Of a stretch of DNA of 64,000 nt, positions 61,564-64,000 are shown one piece after another. The DNA comes from an uncultured Bacilli bacterium (GTDB lineage: Bacteria > Bacillota_I > Bacilli_A > RF39 > UBA660): NCBI GenBank assembly GCA_910577505.1, contig CAJTLN010000002.1, forward strand, positions 186,001 to 250,000, given 5' to 3'. A program made the translations under genes and the position numbers. Every line of letters starts with the position of its first letter. Positions within the stretch are counted from its first letter, which is position 1. The notes under the pieces were generated by a model. The model saw only the letters and a list, made by a program, of their open reading frames with translations. It was not told the DNA's origin and ran no database searches.

Positions 61564-61575
61564 AGTCTTTTTTTG
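61548..61575 (+). terminator. Terminator after pflA
   Basis: AGACTTTA (61548-61555) pairs with TAAAGTCT (61561-61568), followed by T. It overlaps the stop codon. Confidence 0.75.
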
Positions 61576-61595
61576 TAAAGTAAAATATAGTTTAT

Positions 61596-61625
61596 TTGAC
61601 CTTATATAAGTTTTTATGGTAAGGT
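61596..61625 (+). promoter_or_regulatory. Promoter
   Basis: TTGACC (61596-61601), 18 bases, TGG-TAAGGT ending at 61625. Confidence 0.45.
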
Positions 61626-61658
61626 AGTAACGTTTGTAAAACAGAAAGGGGAATGTTT

Positions 61659-62339
61659 ATGAAAATAATTACAAATAGTAGTAAAAATGGTGAAGCTGTA
61701 TATGTTCAAGTAAAAGATTTTTTATACTTAGGAAGAATTACAGGAAATAATTCTTATATTGACGAGTATATTGAACTTTTAAATTTGCAAAAAGGTGATA
61801 ATGAATTTATAAGAGTTTTTGATGAAGTTAAGAAAACTATTATAAAAAGAACAGATATTGTTGATTTTAAAGAAGTTTATAAGGAATCTAGTCTTTTTCT
61901 CGCAAATATATTAATTAATCTTACTTTAGCTGCAAATAATAATGACGTAGCAAGACAAAAAAGTGAAGGCCTTAGAGATATTTTAGCTTTTAAGAGAGGT
62001 GATCTTTCTTATGGAATTCCTCTTTTTAGTGATGGAGACATATATATAGAAAGTGAAAATGGATATTTTAGTTTTAGCAGTACTATATTACCAGATTGTT
62101 ATGCGTTAAAAATTGTAGATTGTTCTGATATTAGTAAAAGTGATTATCAAACTTTTTTAAGTGATTGTATATGTAAAGTGAAAATGCAATATAACGAAGA
62201 TGTAAGAGATGATTATCAAATTTATGAAGTTGATAATATGATTGTAGTTAAGTTTGATAAAGATAGTAAAAAGAAGAATAATGGCTTATTACATCAAATG
62301 AAAAAGTTAAAAAATAGAGTATTTAAAAACGAGGTTTAA
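61659..62339 (+). CDS. Hypothetical protein
   Basis: A 226-residue soluble protein of unknown function, mixed alpha/beta, with a lysine-rich C-terminus. The ATG at 61659 lies seven bases after GAAAGGGG; an ATG at 61653 is too close to that site. It is monocistronic and shares a bidirectional terminator with the convergent ZnuA-like gene. Confidence 0.6.
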   Translation: MKIITNSSKNGEAVYVQVKDFLYLGRITGNNSYIDEYIELLNLQKGDNEFIRVFDEVKKTIIKRTDIVDFKEVYKESSLFLANILINLTLAANNNDVARQKSEGLRDILAFKRGDLSYGIPLFSDGDIYIESENGYFSFSSTILPDCYALKIVDCSDISKSDYQTFLSDCICKVKMQYNEDVRDDYQIYEVDNMIVVKFDKDSKKKNNGLLHQMKKLKNRVFKNEV

Positions 62340-62350
62340 TCCTCGTTTTT
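62325..62350. terminator. Bidirectional terminator
   Basis: AAAAACGAGG (62325-62334) pairs with CCTCGTTTTT (62341-62350). It ends both convergent genes and overlaps their stop regions. Confidence 0.85.
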
Positions 62351-63230
62351 ATGATAAAACAACATTTGATAGTTTAGTGATAAAATCGCCCATAATTGTT
62401 AGATAATTATCATTGTTGTTTCTTTCTTTATCAGTTAATGTAGACATTATGTTAATTTCAATTAATTCAACATCATAGTTATCTACTAAATCTTTAATAC
62501 TGTCTGAAATATCATTTTTATCTGCTACAAATATTTGTTTATATGTTTTATTTTTAAATTTATTTTTGATGCTACTTGTAATGTTGTTTTCACTAGTTAT
62601 ATTTATTACGTTGAATCCATATGTTTCTAGAAAACCTAAAGTGTCATAGGCAACAACAATGGTTTCATGATTGTTTTTAGCAGCTACTTTAGCAATACTT
62701 CTTAATTCAGCATCTAAAGTTGTTAAATCTTCTTCTAGTTTATTATAATTTTCTTCAATTTTTTCTGCAGCATACTTTGATGAACTTAAATTCTCTAAAT
62801 CTTTTTTTATAGTATTGGCAACCATTAAATAGTTATTTGGGTTTAGCCATAATTCTTCGACTCCATATTTGTATTTTAAACCATATGAGACATCGATAAT
62901 TTGCATTTTACGATTTTTATTAATTAATGTTTTGGCAATTTCTTTTTCGTTAGTTAAACCATTATATACAAATAATGTTGTTTTTTTAGAGTAATCATTA
63001 AGTTGCTTTTCAGTAAGTTCATATTCTTCTACTTTAGTATCATTTGGGTAAATACTTGAAATTGTACTTTTATCTCCGTAAAGTCTAGATACTATGTATT
63101 CAATTGGGTATACTGTTGTTGTGATATTTGATCCTTCTAATTTGTCGTTGTTAAAACAACCTGTTGTAAGCGTTAAAGTTATAATACATATTATTGTTAA
63201 AATTAAAATTTTCTTTTTCATAATTTTCAT
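62349..63230 (-). CDS. ZnuA-like lipoprotein lacking metal histidines
   Basis: A 293-residue lipoprotein (TTGC lipobox, Cys25) with the fold pattern of cluster A-I metal-binding proteins (ZnuA/AdcA/PsaA): TTVYPIEYIVSRLYGD at the start, LWLNPNNYLMVANTI, a central coiled helix, VVAYDTLGFLETYGF and a C-terminal TLTDKERNNNDNYLTIM. The His residues that normally bind Zn or Mn are replaced in all three places (VEEY, ELWLNP, AYDTL), and only one His exists in the protein. It may bind something else or have a structural role. No transporter genes adjoin. The start follows AGGAGG. Confidence 0.78.
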   Translation of the reverse strand: MKIMKKKILILTIICIITLTLTTGCFNNDKLEGSNITTTVYPIEYIVSRLYGDKSTISSIYPNDTKVEEYELTEKQLNDYSKKTTLFVYNGLTNEKEIAKTLINKNRKMQIIDVSYGLKYKYGVEELWLNPNNYLMVANTIKKDLENLSSSKYAAEKIEENYNKLEEDLTTLDAELRSIAKVAAKNNHETIVVAYDTLGFLETYGFNVINITSENNITSSIKNKFKNKTYKQIFVADKNDISDSIKDLVDNYDVELIEINIMSTLTDKERNNNDNYLTIMGDFITKLSNVVLS

Positions 63231-63257
63231 TAGTCCTCCTTAGGATGTTACATATCA

Positions 63258-63286
63258 ATTTTACTATAAAATATATATTTTTTCAA
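63258..63286 (-). promoter_or_regulatory. Promoter of ZnuA-like gene
   Basis: On the minus strand TTGAAA, a 17-base spacer and TAAAAT. Confidence 0.6.
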
Positions 63287-63313
63287 ATAACTTTAGTAAA
63301 TATTGTAATATTT

Positions 63314-63322
63314 TGGTATAAT
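63314..63322 (+). promoter_or_regulatory. Extended -10 promoter for rnc
   Basis: TGG-TATAAT, 17 bases ahead of the rnc start at 63339. An upstream in-frame ATG at 63327 would be at or before the likely transcript start. Confidence 0.6.
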
Positions 63323-63338
63323 TGATATGGTGATTAAA

Positions 63339-63992
63339 ATGAACTTCTTAAATAAATTTGGAATAGAGATAAAGAATCAAGAATTATTGTTACAGGCATT
63401 AACGCATTCATCATATTCTAATGAACATAATGTTAAAAACTATGAAAGATTGGAGTTTTTGGGAGATGCTGTTTTACAAATATTAATGAGTGATTATTTA
63501 TATAATAATATGGATTTAACTGAAGGTGAAATGAGTAAGACAAGAGCTTCTTATGTATGTGAAAGTGCATGTGCTAAATATGCTGAAGTTATAAATTACA
63601 AGCCATATATAAGAGTTGGGCATGGACAGCTAAATAATATAAATGAAACGATTGTTGCTGATATTTTTGAAAGCATAATGGGGTGTATTTATCTTGATCA
63701 AGGTTTAGAAGCTGCTAAGTCATTATTTAATCAAGTTGTTATTCCTTGTGTTAAAAATCATAGTGTTTTTTTGGGGGATTATAAAAGTAGATTGCAAGAG
63801 CTTGTTCAAACTACTAAGGAATCTTTGGAATATAGATTAGTAAATGAGAGTGGACCTGCGCATGATAAAGTTTTTGAAGTTGAAGTTATTATTGGCGATA
63901 TAACATATGGAAAAGGTACAGGAAAGTCCAAGAAAGAAGCAGAACAAAGGGCTGCAATGGATGCATATAATAAACAAGCTAAAATAAGGTGA
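63339..63992 (+). CDS. rnc: Ribonuclease III
   Basis: Double-strand-specific RNase that processes rRNA and other RNAs, 217 residues. The signature ERLEFLGDAVLQILMSDYL lies near residue 35, the second acidic site is in DIFESIMGCIYLD, and a C-terminal dsRNA-binding domain ends with GKSKKEAEQRAAMDAY. The ATG at 63339 has GGTGAT upstream. Its TGA stop lies in the ribosome site of the next gene. Confidence 0.96.
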   Translation: MNFLNKFGIEIKNQELLLQALTHSSYSNEHNVKNYERLEFLGDAVLQILMSDYLYNNMDLTEGEMSKTRASYVCESACAKYAEVINYKPYIRVGHGQLNNINETIVADIFESIMGCIYLDQGLEAAKSLFNQVVIPCVKNHSVFLGDYKSRLQELVQTTKESLEYRLVNESGPAHDKVFEVEVIIGDITYGKGTGKSKKEAEQRAAMDAYNKQAKIR

Positions 63993-63996
63993 TTTT

Positions 63997-64000
63997 ATGT
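63997..64000 (+). CDS. Start of next gene (truncated by window)
   Basis: AAGGTGAT followed by ATG marks the start of a gene overlapping the rnc signal region. In Firmicutes this position is often smc, but only the first codon is visible. Confidence 0.4.

Overview
The window is very AT-rich and densely coded, mostly on the + strand, with short intergenic gaps that usually hold one terminator hairpin followed directly by one promoter. It uses standard stops including TGA, low-GC Gram-positive Shine-Dalgarno sites, two T-box leaders, a dnaG-rpoD-trmK cluster, spoIVB, a RelQ-type alarmone synthetase, lipoproteins and a sortase-like surface protein. Together these indicate an uncultured, probably anaerobic Bacilli/Firmicutes lineage (pyruvate formate-lyase, no respiratory genes seen). 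The short AlaRS, TAM41-type CDP-DAG synthase and MurD2-MurL pair suggest a reduced gut lineage near the RF39/Mycoplasmatota-adjacent Bacilli. That placement is inference.

Layout. 0-9.2 kb: two unknown genes, then an alanine T-box driving a dNMP-kinase-like gene and a shortened alaS; a lipoprotein; two HD-domain genes; a Pcp-like mini-peptidase; a thioester-domain adhesin. 9.4-15.7 kb: dnaG-rpoD-trmK, a small YqfQ-like gene, a prepilin peptidase and a convergent PilB/GspE-like ATPase with an acidic tail. 15.7-24.2 kb: a valine T-box driving an HD hydrolase and valS, then relQ, a CmpB-type membrane protein, a TAM41-like CDP-diacylglycerol synthase, an unknown gene, and xseA-xseB. 24.2-38.0 kb: a long run of lineage-specific genes, many encoding single-pass membrane proteins with external domains (two WG-repeat paralogues, two zinc-ribbon/two-cysteine proteins), with spoIVB among them. 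38.1-42.4 kb: tRNA-Met and tRNA-Leu, a protein built from eight HTH-like repeats, and a third member of the two-cysteine family. 42.4-51.6 kb: murL-murD2, two unknowns, an ABC-2 transporter and a Yip1-like membrane protein. 51.6-58.5 kb: four tRNA genes interspersed with leaderless cell-wall hydrolases (M15, M23, NlpC/P60) and a 1164-residue zincin-like giant protein. 58.6-64 kb: pflB-pflA, an unknown, a ZnuA-like lipoprotein lacking the usual histidines, rnc, and the first bases of the next gene.

How it fits together. Core functions are translation (alaS, valS, tRNAs under T-box or strong -35/-10 promoters), replication and transcription initiation, DNA repair, wall precursor synthesis by the MurD2/MurL route, phospholipid synthesis by a TAM41-type enzyme, mixed-acid fermentation, and stringent response. 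Most protein-coding promoters are extended -10 sites (TGn-TATAAT), whereas the T-box and most tRNA promoters keep a recognisable -35 with a 17-base spacer. The most notable candidates for undescribed biology are the eight-repeat HTH-like protein, the two-cysteine ectodomain family, the giant zincin with its NlpC/P60 partner, and the miniaturised AlaRS and Pcp enzymes. No CRISPR array, insertion sequence or integrase was seen.
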